The translations under genes were made by a program, and so were the position numbers. From positions 186,001 through 250,000 of the forward strand of contig NW_020312147.1 of NCBI RefSeq assembly GCF_002999335.1: a DNA stretch of 64,000 nt, read 5' to 3'. The DNA comes from Cyclospora cayetanensis (lineage: Eukaryota; Apicomplexa; Conoidasida; Eucoccidiorida; Eimeriidae). This document shows, piece after piece, positions 35,464 through 46,600 of this stretch (positions are counted from its first letter, which is position 1; each line of letters opens with the position of its first letter). Below the pieces are notes generated by a model, which was not told where the DNA came from, searched no databases, and saw only the letters and a list, made by a program, of their open reading frames with translations.

Positions 35464-38400
35464 ATGGCTTCGCTCACAGGATCAGGTGCTCCTCTTGGAT
35501 TCGCTGAGGCTCTGCATGCTGCTGACGCTCCCTTTGACGCAAAACGCGCGTGCGGGGGATCAACATCCGACACTCTGCTTGCGGGAGATGCGGCTTCTGC
35601 TCGTGGCGAGACGGCTGTTCTTGCAGATACTGTTGCCTCGAAGCGCGCAAGACCCGCCTGTGGTTTTCCAGCCATGGGATACACGGCAGGATTTCCTGCA
35701 GCACTCGAAAGAGAGGCAGCAACAGCAACAACAGCCGCAGCAACAGCAGTAGCAGCTGCTGCTGCAGGGGCAGCTGCAGCAGAGGCAGCTGCTTTTTCGT
35801 CTTCAAGAAGAGAGCTGCAGCAGCAGCACACTGAGAGTTGGCAAGCCTCTTCTGCTGCAGCCTCCATGGCCATGCCTGCAGCAAAGCACACAGCAACGAC
35901 AGCGTCTGACGCTGGAAATCCAACCAATTCTTCTCATGAACAATCTCCAGAAGCCTCTGCGAGTCTGCGGGTAACAGGTGCGTCTTGAAATCGTGGACCG
36001 CAAATCCACACTTGCTCCATGCAGCGCCGAAGAGTTCTTGATTAGAATAGCTAGAGCAGAATAGCAGAAACAGCCGAAGCAGCGGTGGAGGGAAACCAAT
36101 TTGGAGCAGCAGAAGCATCGTTGAAAGGAAAACAATCTGAAATAGCAGAAGCATCGCTGGGAGGAAAATTCAATTTGAAACAGCAGAAGCATCGTTGGAA
36201 GGAAAATTCAATTTGAAACAGCAGAAGCATCGCTGGGAGGAAAATTCAATTTGCAACAGCAGAAGCATCGCTGAAAGGAAAACGATTTGAAACAGCAGAA
36301 GCAGCGTTGAGAGGAAAATTCAATTTGAAACAGCAGAGGCATCGTTGAAAGGAAAACAATTTGAAACAGCAGAAGCATCGTTGGAAGGAAAATTCAATTT
36401 GAAACAGCAGAAGCATCGCTGAAAGGAAAACGATTTGAAATAGCAGAAGCATCGCTGGGAGGAAAATTCAATTTGAAACAGCAGAAGCATCGCTGGAAGG
36501 AAAATTCAATTTGAAACAGCAGAGGCAGAGGTGGGAGGAAAACAATTCTTGATGTGGGGTGTTATCTGCTGCAGTCCGTATTCGCCCTCTCCCAGAGCCA
36601 GTAGATCCACGTTGTCTCTCTGTGCGTATTCTGAATCATCAGACTCTCCAGGTATGCCTCTCTATGGGAGCGGAGCACGGGGGGGAAGGAGGAGCTTTGC
36701 TGCCTTTGTTGTAAACGTGTGCATGTTGCGGGCCAGAGGAAGCAGAGAAAGAAATAAATTTCTCTCTTTCTCGTCCTCTGCCCTTTAAGCGTTGACGCGG
36801 CTACGTGTGTTTTTCTGCTGGCACGTGCGCTGCTGCGCTTTCTGTTGCAGCTGCAACGCCCTGCTGGATTCTCTTCTGCTTCCAGAGGGAGTATCCAGAC
36901 AGGAGTTCCCATCATCTACCTCTCGAGTCAGAAGGGCTGGCGGCAAGAGTTCATGTTTGATAGGGTGTTTGGACCTGAAGTAAGCTTGCCACTCCGAGAG
37001 AGTCGTAGTGTCTATTGAGGCCACACTAGGAGGCTGTATTTTAGGGGATCTCGAGCCTCATGTGGAGGGGTAGAGCTGCACTTGCTGCACTGCAGTGTAA
37101 TGCAGTGCAACGCAATGCAACGAGCCATGGCTCCGATATTTCGACAACGTGTGTAAAAGCGTGCAAACTTGTTCTCGGATGCCCCTCAGGCGACTCAGGA
37201 CGAGGTGTATTTCCACTCTGCTAGGAAAATCATTCCGCATGTTCTTGCCGGCCTCAACGGTAGGACTCACTGATGGAAGAATTCGTAGCGAAAATTAGAG
37301 GGCAGGTGTACATGTTTACTTGAAGATGTAGAGATACATAGATGCATATATACACACCGCAGCCATCAAAAGGCCCTTCTGGCCACCTGTGGTGGGTTTC
37401 TTGCAATCTACTGGAGATGTATGCATAGATGAAGTTGCGGATCTTTGCGATGGAATTCACGGCAGATGTGTGCAGGTAAAAGGAGGTTCCATGCTTTGGC
37501 AGAACCGAGCAAAGGCAAAGGAGATCCCACATACATACATATCTACACACATAAATACATATATGCATGAATACATGCATAAATGCATACATACATGCAT
37601 AAATGCATACATGCATACATACACACACAAATACATACATAAATGCGTAAATACATGCATACATACATAGATACGTACATACATAAATACGTACATACAT
37701 ACGTACATAAATGCATAAGAACATACATAAATACATATATAAATACGCTCACACGTAGAGGCAGAGAGGCGGAGGATCTCTACAGGATCCGGCTGTTTGA
37801 ATCTCATGGCCTCGCTCTTGTGTGTGCTCTATAGGCACGGTCTTTGCCTATGGAGCCACTGGTGCTGGCAAGACATACACCATGCAGGGTTCTTCTGAGC
37901 AGCCGGGTATCATTTCTCGAGCTGTATCGGATCTTTTTGCGCTCCTGAGGGAGCAGCAGCAGCAACAGCAGCAGCAGGCCCCGCTGCAGCAGCAGCAGCC
38001 GCAGTGTCAGCTCAACTGCTGCTGCTGGAAGTGCTGCGTCCTCCAGGAATACCAAGTCGCCGTATCTTACCTCGAAGTGTACAATGAGAAGATCAGGCAC
38101 GTTCTCTCTGCATTCATTCAAGGGGGGAGGGGAGGGAAAGAGGGCGAAGAAATCGCATGCGGGAAGGGCCTTCGAGCTGCTGCTCGCTACGGCGAGGTAG
38201 TTGTTCATGCGTTTTGCCGCATGGCTTCGCTGTGTGGAGTTTTTTGCCGTCTTGGTGCAGAGATTTACTCGAGCCTAGCCGAACGAACCTTGAGATTCAG
38301 GAAGACGCCAGCAAGGTGCCCTAAATTTCGCATTTTCCTTTTTTGTTTTTTGACTGTATTGTTGCTGGCGGCAGTTCTCTTCTTCTTCCTGCGACAGGCT

Positions 38401-41400
38401 GCCACGGAGATAAAAACTTGGGGGGGAGGGAGGGGCCTGCGTGAATACCACTCCTGTGGTAAGGCAACGCTTCGACTGACTGCCTGCTCGCTGCTGCTGC
38501 TGCTGCTGCAGATACGAGTTCAAAATCTTTCTTTGCATCCTGTCAGCTGTGCTGAGGAGGCTTTGCGTCTTCTCGATCTCGGCAACAAGAACCGCAACAC
38601 AGCGGCAACGGCGGCAAACCTCTCCAGCAGCAGATCGCATGCGATATTTCAGGTGTGGGCTGAATGCTGCTGTTGCTGCTGCTGCTGCTAGTGTCTGGCT
38701 GGTATGGAATGTCGAACGCTCTCTGCTGCTGCTACGATGGAGGTTTGTGATACGGCCTTAGCGGCAGCAGCAGCAACGACAGCAGACTTGGTGACAGTTG
38801 CCTGCCGGGGGTGAGAAGAACTGCTTGTGCGCTGCAGCTGGTGTTAAAGGCCTCCCTTGTGCAAGCGTCAAGGGGAACCTTTTTGAAGAGAGAAGCCAAG
38901 CTGTCACTCATCGACTTAGCAGGTGCGGGCACGGCTCTCTTTTTCCAGATGCCAACGCACACCCCGCAGCAGCAAGGCAGAAATAACGCATGCGCAGCAA
39001 ACACACCTGCCGCATATCTACATGTGCATGTGTGTGTATGTTTGTGTGTGTGTGTGTATGTGTATATGTGTATGTTTGTGTGTGTATGTGTGTTTGTGTG
39101 TATGTGTATGTTTGTGTGTGTATGTGTGTTTGTGTGTATGTGTATGTGTATGTGTGTGTGCATGTGTTTGTGTATGTGTGCGTGTGCGTGTGTTTGTTTG
39201 CGTATCGGATATGAGCAGGCTCTGAGCGTGCCTCAGCTACGCTGAATCGGGGGGAACGCCTTAAGGAAGGGTGTCGCATCAATCAATCCCTACTTGCTCT
39301 TGCCAACTGTATCAACGCCCTACACATCAGACAAACCGCAGCTGCAGCAGCGCAACAGCAGCCGCAGCAGCAGCGGCTTGCTGGCATTTTTGTTAATTAC
39401 AGGAATTCCAAGTTGACGCACTTGCTAAAGGACTCTCTCGAGGGCCAGTGCCTCGTCGTGATGATTGCAAACGTTCATCCTAACGCCCATGCATTTCCAG
39501 GTGAGGCGTCGGCGAACGCTGCAGCGGCTGTTTAGATGGTGCGTATAATACTCCTGCGCAGCTGTACGCCATAAGTGTGGTGTGGACAGAGGCTGCTTGG
39601 CAGGTTAGACGCCGTTGCCTTCTGCCCAATTCGCTTCTGGCTGTTGCTTCGTCTCGGCTGCATTTCCTCCTGCAGAGAGCAGCAACACTCTCAAATATGC
39701 GAATCGCGCGAAGAATCTCAAGGTGCCACTTTGCTTGCTGAGAGCGGCAGCAGCGCAGCAGAATCCGGAGATCGACCGAGCGCGTTTGTTGCTGCTGCTC
39801 CAGCAGCAGCAGCAGCAGCTCCAGCAGCAGCAGCTACTGCTCCACGCGCAGCAGCAGCAACTGTCCGCTCAGGAGGAGCAACTGAAGCATCACAAGCAGC
39901 TCGTCAAGACGCAGCAGCAACAGCTGCAGCTCCTGTGGCAGCAGAAAGCAGACTTAGAGGATTTGCTCGCGGGGGTTTCGTGCTCTCACTCGAAGGGGGC
40001 AAAGTCACGCGCGAAAAGCCTCGAGCCTTCCGAAGAGACGCATTTCCAGCCTTCCCCATCCCCTGCACAAGCAGCAGATCCCTCAGTAGCTGCAGCTGCG
40101 GCTGCCGCGGCAGCTGTTGTTGCAGCAGCAGCTAAACATCGCGCAGCCCACACACCGCAACGCAGCAAGAAATCTGCGGAGGGGCATCGGGATCTTTCCA
40201 CTCTCCCCGACGCAGTTGCAGAAGACTTCTCGCAGCCTGAGGCTGCAGCAGCGTCGGCTGCAGCAGCGTCGGCTGCAGCAGCGTCGGCTGCAGCAGCAGC
40301 TCCGGAGTGCTACGCCTTACCCTCTTCAGCGGGGACGACCTCTCTGCGGCGATCTCGGCGGTTGGCTAGTGGGGGAACCCCTAAGATCTGCCTTTGCGAG
40401 CAATGCCACGACGGAGAGCCTACAGCAGCGGCAGCGGCAGAAGCAGCAGCCGCCGTGGCGGAGGTGGCTGCTGCTTCTGCTGCTGTTGAGGGCTTCGCGG
40501 AAAGCGACCCCACAGGGCAAGAGACGGGAGTGCTGCCTGCATGCAGCAGCAGCAGCAGCACCTTCAGTGTAAGCGCTGGATATTGCAGCACCAGCCGCAG
40601 CACCAGCAACAATAGCCGCAGCAGCAGCCGCAGTCAGACGTTTGGCTGCAGGAAAAGAGGCTCGTGTGGCGACGCTTCAGCACGCAGCCGGGATGGCGCT
40701 GTATCTCCGCCCCTGCCTGCTGTCGATACACCGCCATCCCGTCCTGCTGCTGTTGTTGCAGCAGCAGCAGCAGCACAACAACGGCAACAGCAGCAGAAAC
40801 AGAAACAACAACAGGAAGAGGACCAGGAAGCGATGGCGGTGCAGGAAGAAAGCTCGTCGAGTATGGATACTGCTGATGACGCGGGAGTCGGGGGTTTCGA
40901 CCTGCCTGTTGCCACCGCTTCCTCTCAAGCGCCACCCCTCTGGCTGGAGTGCTGCAGCAGCAAATCGAATAAGAGAAGGCGCCGCATCCGCAACGACGAG
41001 CAGCAGCGGGGGCAGCAGGTGGGCAGCAACAGCAACAGCCTCAGCAACAGCACGAGTGGGACTGAAGAGGAGCTTGCAGTTGCAGCTTCACGAACCGCAG
41101 ACGCAGCGGACGCTGCGGAAGGGCGAGAGAGTAGTCACAAAAGGAATGTCAGCACAGGCATGCTGCAGGACCTCTCGTGCGACGAGGCAACAGCCTATGC
41201 GAGCAGCATAAGCAGCGGCAGCAGCAGCTTCTGCAAGCGGCCGAACAGCATCAGCGGCGATCTGGCGCAAGTCGTGAAGACGAACGAACCTATGCATACA
41301 CCCGGAGGGTTCCTGCGCAGCGAAAAGGTGTCGCCTGCCTTCTGGACGCCACAGGAGACCCCCGTGGCAGCTCTGAAAGCCACAGAAAGAGCCTCAGAAA

Positions 41401-42395
41401 GGACAGCTCCCGACGCGGCAGCAGCAGACTCATTCGCCGATCCATCTGCAGCGGTGAGATCTGCGAGAGATCCAACAGCCCCCCCAGAAGCCGCTGAGGA
41501 TTCAGCGGCTTCCTCACACGCGTCCGTAGCGGGGACTAGTGCAGGCACAGCCAAGGAAGAAGCAGCCGAACAAGCGGCGAGATCAGCAGGAGGAGGAGGC
41601 CCTGCTGCTACCAGTGCTACTGCTACTACTGCTGCTGCTGCTGCTGCTGTTTCGGCTGCATTGTTAGGGGAAACAATAGTGAAACCGACCACGGCAAACG
41701 CTAGGGCAGTAGTTAAACCAGTTATAGAATCAGCAGCGCCGTCATCGGTAGCACCGAAGTCGCAGGCTGCTGCAGAGGCAGCACAAGGCCTTGTCGCCAC
41801 AGCCTCCCGCCGTCTTACAGCGTTGCCAACGACCAGCGCATCATGGGGGCTGCAGCCGTTTAAGCAGCGACAGCAGCAGCAGCGCGCTGCTGCTGCTGCA
41901 GAGCTGTTCGGCGTACCTGCAGCTGTAGGCGCCGAGCCAACAGGACGGCTGCTGCAACGCAGGATCGAGGACCTCCCGCAGCAGCAACAGCTCCCCCCCC
42001 ACAGGGGGCGAGGATGGGGCCTTAGAGGCCTTGAGCATCGTCGCATCACTAAACTTGCAGGCGAAAGAGAGAGCCAGAGCAGCAAGAGGGCCCCCCAGGG
42101 GGCCCTAATGAAGTCGCACAAAGGCACGAGCGGCGTGCGCCCTCTTAGTGGCAAGTGCAGCGGCGTTGGCAGCTGCAAGAACGCCAGCGGCAGCGGCTGC
42201 AGCAGCAGCAGCATTCAAAGCACCGGTGGATGTCAGAGCCTCTCCAGCAGCAACAGCAGCATCCCGGAGGGGGGGAGTCGCTTGGCAACAGGCAGCAGCA
42301 GCAGCACAGCTGGTGGTAAGGTTACGACTAATAACCCCCATAACGCTAATGGCAGCCGCACAGTGCAGGTACACCGCGTGACGACTACGCACTAG
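35464..42395 (+). CDS. Kinesin-8-like motor protein, 10 exons
   Basis: ATP-driven microtubule motor. Exons: 35464-35977, 36575-36651, 36851-36979, 37190-37259, 37835-38096, 38261-38315, 38512-38652, 38838-38922, 39219-39500, 39676-42395; all phases close, giving 1444 residues. Motor core about residues 164-555: [25 protein letters not shown]-loop GATGAGKT (270-277), [20 protein letters not shown], switch I NLSSSRSH (405-412), switch II DLAGSE (442-447), [37 protein letters not shown], and [13 protein letters not shown] (542-554) at the neck. The last motif and the RNTAATAAN stretch point to kinesin-8 (Kip3/KIF18/KIF19), a family regulating microtubule length; that assignment is inference. Residues 1-163 and 556-1444 are low complexity (Ala, Gln, Ser runs). 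Intron 5 has an apparent GC donor. The start ATG was chosen because the preceding frame is Arg/Ser repeat. Confidence 0.88.
36095..36535. repeat. 36/38-bp minisatellite in kinesin intron 1
   Basis: About a dozen tandem copies, each starting AACAGCAGAAGCATCG and ending in a GGAAAA-ATTTG block. Two unit types alternate: one ends AAATTCAATTTG (38 bp), the other AACRATTTG (36 bp). It differs from the TG/AC satellites of other introns. It lies between kinesin exons 1 and 2, and its minus-strand frames give spurious Phe/Cys/Leu-rich proteins. Confidence 0.93.
37525..37745. repeat. ACATAC/ATGCATAA satellite in kinesin intron 4
   Basis: About 220 bp of ACATACAT and ATGCATAAATGCATAC units in the intron 37260-37834. 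The sense strand is CA-rich. Confidence 0.9.
38097..38260 (+). other. Putative GC-AG intron in the kinesin gene
   Basis: The junction ATCAG|GCACGT ... GTGCAG|AGATT is the only one that joins NEKI to [19 protein letters not shown], the segment expected next in kinesins, in the right phase. The flanking GT at 38100 does not restore the frame. GC-AG introns are a known minor class with an otherwise normal donor consensus. Confidence 0.6.
39010..39205. repeat. GTGTATGTTTGTGTGT satellite in kinesin intron 8
   Basis: About 195 bp of tandem TGTGTATGTTTG blocks between exons 8 and 9. The sense strand is TG-rich. Confidence 0.92.
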
Positions 42396-43615
42396 ACTGA
42401 GCAGCTTCAGTGGCAGCAGGTGTTGCTGCTGCAGCTGCACACCCGATGACCTTCTGGGGAGGCGCACAGATGCTGCTGCCTTTCCCCCGTGTCAAAAAAA
42501 TGCGCCTGCTGCCGTTGCCGCAACGGGTTGCCGCCTCAGCAGCAGCAGTGCAAGCATGTAGTGGCAGCAACCCTACACAGCTCAGGTTTAAATGAACGTT
42601 GGGGTGTTTGTAGAGGGAGCTTGTTACGGTATAGGGCGTTTAAATCCGCGCACAATAAAAGGGAAGCTACTTCTTCTATCTGCTCGGGATTTCGACCGAC
42701 GCCTACAGGATAATCTGTGCAGCCTTGCAGGGTCAGATACCACAGCTCGTTCCTGCCCCTTAGCATGCTCCGTTAGAAGACCGTTTGGGGTACTCCTGTT
42801 ACTTCCAGTACTCCCACGACGATCCGTGATCTGCACTGTATAGGCTTCCCCGATTCACTGCGTAGGCTTGTGCGGGGAGGCCCTCCGGCCTCTCGGGTGC
42901 AGAGAGCCGTGGTCAAGTGCTCTTCAGGAAGGCACAGAGGGGGGTTTAGAAGTCATTTCAGACGCATGCGTCCCAGTGTATCTCGTGGACGGGGGGGTAG
43001 TTGGCTCTTGAACGCACAGCGCTGCACTGACAAATCGAGGAGCTGCGCCATAAAGAGGTGCAGCGAGAAGAGTGAGGGATTCGGGAGATAGCGGAAAGCC
43101 AGGCAGCCTCGCTCTCCGCTATCTCCCCAAGCAATAGGTGTTCCCTGGAGGGGCCCCCTGGGGCCCCCCTTCCCTGCTCGTGGAGAAGGGGGCCCCATTG
43201 GCGTGGGCAGATAGAGGGCGTACTATTCTGTCGGTTCTGCCTATTTTTACAAAGAATTCCACGAATAAGAGGGGGTTCCGACATGAGAGGCCTCTGAGAA
43301 GTCGCCTTGCATTGCTTGCCTTCTGCTGCATGGATCTCCAGCTGCTGCGGTGCCTACAAGCGGTGTAGCAGCAGCGGCTACCTCGGAGATGCAGGCAGTC
43401 GAAGAGAGCAACAGGACTGGCCGCTGCTGAATCAGCAGAAGCTCTGGAAGTGCTGGAAGCGGAAGCCTTCCGAGTGCGTCTTGCCGCTTTTCCCGTGCAT
43501 TCTCGAGGATTCCTCAGCCCTCCCCCGACAAAGACCCCAAGAAGAAGCTGCAGCAGACAGCGCCTTGCGTCAGAAACAGTCTGCCGAGCTGTACATACAC
43601 CTGCGCAGGGTGTCG
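42396..43615. other. Intergenic between kinesin and the large coiled-coil gene
   Basis: About 1.2 kb. Contains a long GC-rich palindrome-like block at 43148-43195 (repeated GGGGCCCCC). The plus frame of the next gene is open from 43307 without an ATG before 43616, so a 5' exon or leader may lie here. Confidence 0.45.
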
Positions 43616-46600
43616 ATGCCGCCGCGCATGCGCCGTCGTGCGCGCTGCACCCTGCAGCAGCGGCACTTAGGAGAGCAAAAACAGAAAACAGTTGAACAAT
43701 GCCACGTACGTCTGGAGCCACCATCCTCCAAACTGGAGAATTCACGAGAGCAAGAGCACCCTCCGCCGCAACAGAGGCGGCAGTCCGTTACCCCCCTTAG
43801 CTGCAGCTGCAATTGCAATTGCAACTGCAACTGCAGCAAAAACTGCAACAACAACAGCAACAACTGCAGCAGCAACTGCAGCTGCAGCATCGACTGCAAC
43901 AGCAACTGCATTAGCAACTGCAACTGCAGCAGCATGACGTACACGCCATCATGTAGCCGCAGCAGATCAGTACCGGGTTCTACGACGCATATTGCGCTGT
44001 CTGCTGCTGACAGACGCCGCTGCAAGAGTGCAAGAAGGCAGAGCGATGGTGCCTCTAGTGGAGCAGAGGGTGCAACAGCATCTGCTGCTGGTATTGCACG
44101 GTCAGCAGCAGGCTCGTTAGAAGCTTCATTGACAGCAGCTAAAGAAGGCGCTATTGCTGTGCCTCATTCTCTTTCGGCTGGCACTTGTAGCGTAAATCTG
44201 CCATCGCAGAAAAGCACGATCACCGAACGCCACATGATACTCGAGCTTAGCATCGGAGCCGTCGCAACGGCAGCTACCACGCCAGTTGCTGCTGCTGCTG
44301 CTGCTGCTGTAGAAACACCCCTAGGAAGCTCACAGCAGCAGCAGCAGCAGCCACAGCAGCAGCAGCAGTACAACGGCCGGTTAAAGCATCCCACGCGTTC
44401 CTTTCGATCTGATGATGCGCCCTCTAGGCAACAGCAGTGCCTGACAGAACTGCAGCCACAGCTCTTATCCTCCCCAACACAGAGGCAGCCACAGCAGCAA
44501 AGGCAGCAGCAGTCACAGCCACAGCAGCAAAGGCAGCAGCAGTCACAGCCACAGCAGCAAAGGCAGCAGCAGTCACAGCCACAGCAGCAAAGGCAGCAGC
44601 AGTCACAGCCACAGCAGCAAAGGCAGCAGCAGCTTTCTTTGAGCTTTCCGGAGTTTCCGCGAGATTATATGAATGTTCACGAATTGGCGAGAGCAGCTCT
44701 ACTGGTGAATGCTGCTCCTGGTTCTGTTGCTGCTGGGGGGGAGGCATCTGTTGCAGCTGCGTCTGGAGCTTCTGCGCGTTCTGTGTCCGTAAGGGAGCTG
44801 CTGCGTGAGAATGCATGTAGTGTATGCGGAGGTGGCTCCCCCTGTAGCTGCAGGAGGAGGCAGCCGCAAGGCTTTACGGGAAAAGAGGGGGTATCTCAAG
44901 GTGACTGGAAGATTATCCAGAGCTATGAAGACGCCGCTAGCGCTATCTCGAGGACGCCTTTTTTCGTGCTCAATGGAGTGCCTTTAGTGTGGGGTGGGAA
45001 GGCGTTCGATGCGCTTGGCGAGACGAATGCGGATACGGCAGCAGCGGCAGCTGCTCGTTTCTTGAACTCCGCGGCTGCCTCTGTTCATGCGCAGCTCGTG
45101 CAGCGACACCGAGTGCGACAGGAGCTGCGCATGCAGCTGCTTGAGCTGCGGCAGGCGATAGCGGAAACGGATCGCGTTTGTTGCGTCAAGCAGCAGGAGC
45201 TGCTGCTTCTGCAAGAGACAGCAGCCGATTCTGCGGCTTTGGAAAGCATGGCTTGCACCCGCAGAAAGGGGGCCAGAAGGCGTGGAGAGGCGACAAGCGG
45301 TGAAGCTGCAGAACACATGCCAGCAGACTATTTCGAAGACTTGCTGTCTCTGCTGCGGCAGCAGCAGAATGCGCGCGAGCAGCAGCTGCAGCGGCTAAAG
45401 GCGGCGGAAAGCAGACTCCTGCTGCTGAAGCGGCAGGAAGCTCGTTCGCGCAAAGAGCATGCAGCCATGCAGTGCAGTCACATTCTCTGGCCGGTAGGAG
45501 GATACAGGGAAAGGGCAGAAAAGAAAAGGGGGAGAAAGCGCGATTCTGCCATTTCTGCTGCTCGTTCCTTCGAGCTGCCGCTCTTCATGCTGTGCGTGGA
45601 GCCTCCTCGCTGCCTTGTTTGGGGGTTCTGTAGGCAGCTCCACGATCACAATCGCTTGCTGCTGCTCGAGCTGTTGCTGCCGCACTATTTTGTGTGGACT
45701 GAATAGAGGAGGAGACGCTGGGCGTGCTGATACTTTTGCAAACACGCATTCCTGCGGTTTTTTTTGCCGTTGTTTCGTTGCTGCATACGGCCTGCAGGTG
45801 CTCTCTCTCGTGTCTGGGATTTTTGCAACTGCTGCCACTCCGCCAAGCTCAGAAGCGCTTCTTGTGAGGATCTCTCCCAACCAACCCTGGCAACACCTCC
45901 CCCGCACTGACAGCATCTGTGGCTCAGCCTTGACTACGCAGTGGAACCTCCTCTTTTGTCTGCAGCCGTGCTTTTGCTGCCTCCGCCTCCGCTTCAGAAC
46001 CGCTGTACTGCCTTGTGTGCTAGCTAGACGAGTATTATACTGCACAGGCAGCAGACACTTGCCAGTCCGCTGCACTGTGGTTGCTTCTCCTCTCGCTGAT
46101 GCAGAGGGCTTTTTTCCATATATAAATATATATACAGCGTCACGTGAGCGTGAGCTAGTGGTCGTCATGCCTCCTGTGTTTGCCTCTTCCTGGGTGTGCG
46201 TGTGTGTAGGGCCTGCTTTCTGCCTTGGGGAAGCAACGTCTGCTGCTGAAACTGAATTCTGCGGAGTATCCGACTCTAAACACCGCTCTACAAAGCCTTA
46301 GCTGCCTCTTCGCCTCATCAGCGCAGCAGCGCCTCATGTGCGTCTTCCGACACTTTCCGTATAGCCTCTACGGCTGTGTAACTCTGCTGTACTTCATCGC
46401 ACTCTGCTGTCGATTGGCGTCTTTATGTGTACATACATACATATTGACACATAGGTATAGAGAGATATATATATATACATAGAGCGCTTGCTTTGTGCAT
46501 GCCCTTTAATGCCTAAAAAGGGGGCACCACGCACTCCTGCTTGCTACTTTCCTTCGTTGTTCTTTTGCACCGCCTTCTTTCGTCGCTTTCCCTCTTTTGG

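Noticed and set aside
34989..36192. Minus-strand frames of 312, 226 and 129 residues around kinesin exon 1
   Set aside because: The plus frame joins in phase to the kinesin motor and uses CAG-sense repeats like the other genes. The minus frames read the same repeats as Leu/Cys and run into the minisatellite.
41195..42214. 339-residue minus frame antisense to the kinesin tail
   Set aside because: Leu/Ala/Ser composition is the antisense of CAG-type repeats in an exon that is securely part of the kinesin frame.
45395..46168. 257-residue minus frame with an ATG
   Set aside because: Overlaps the end of coding exon 1 of the large plus-strand gene and shows no motif or repeat signature on its own strand.
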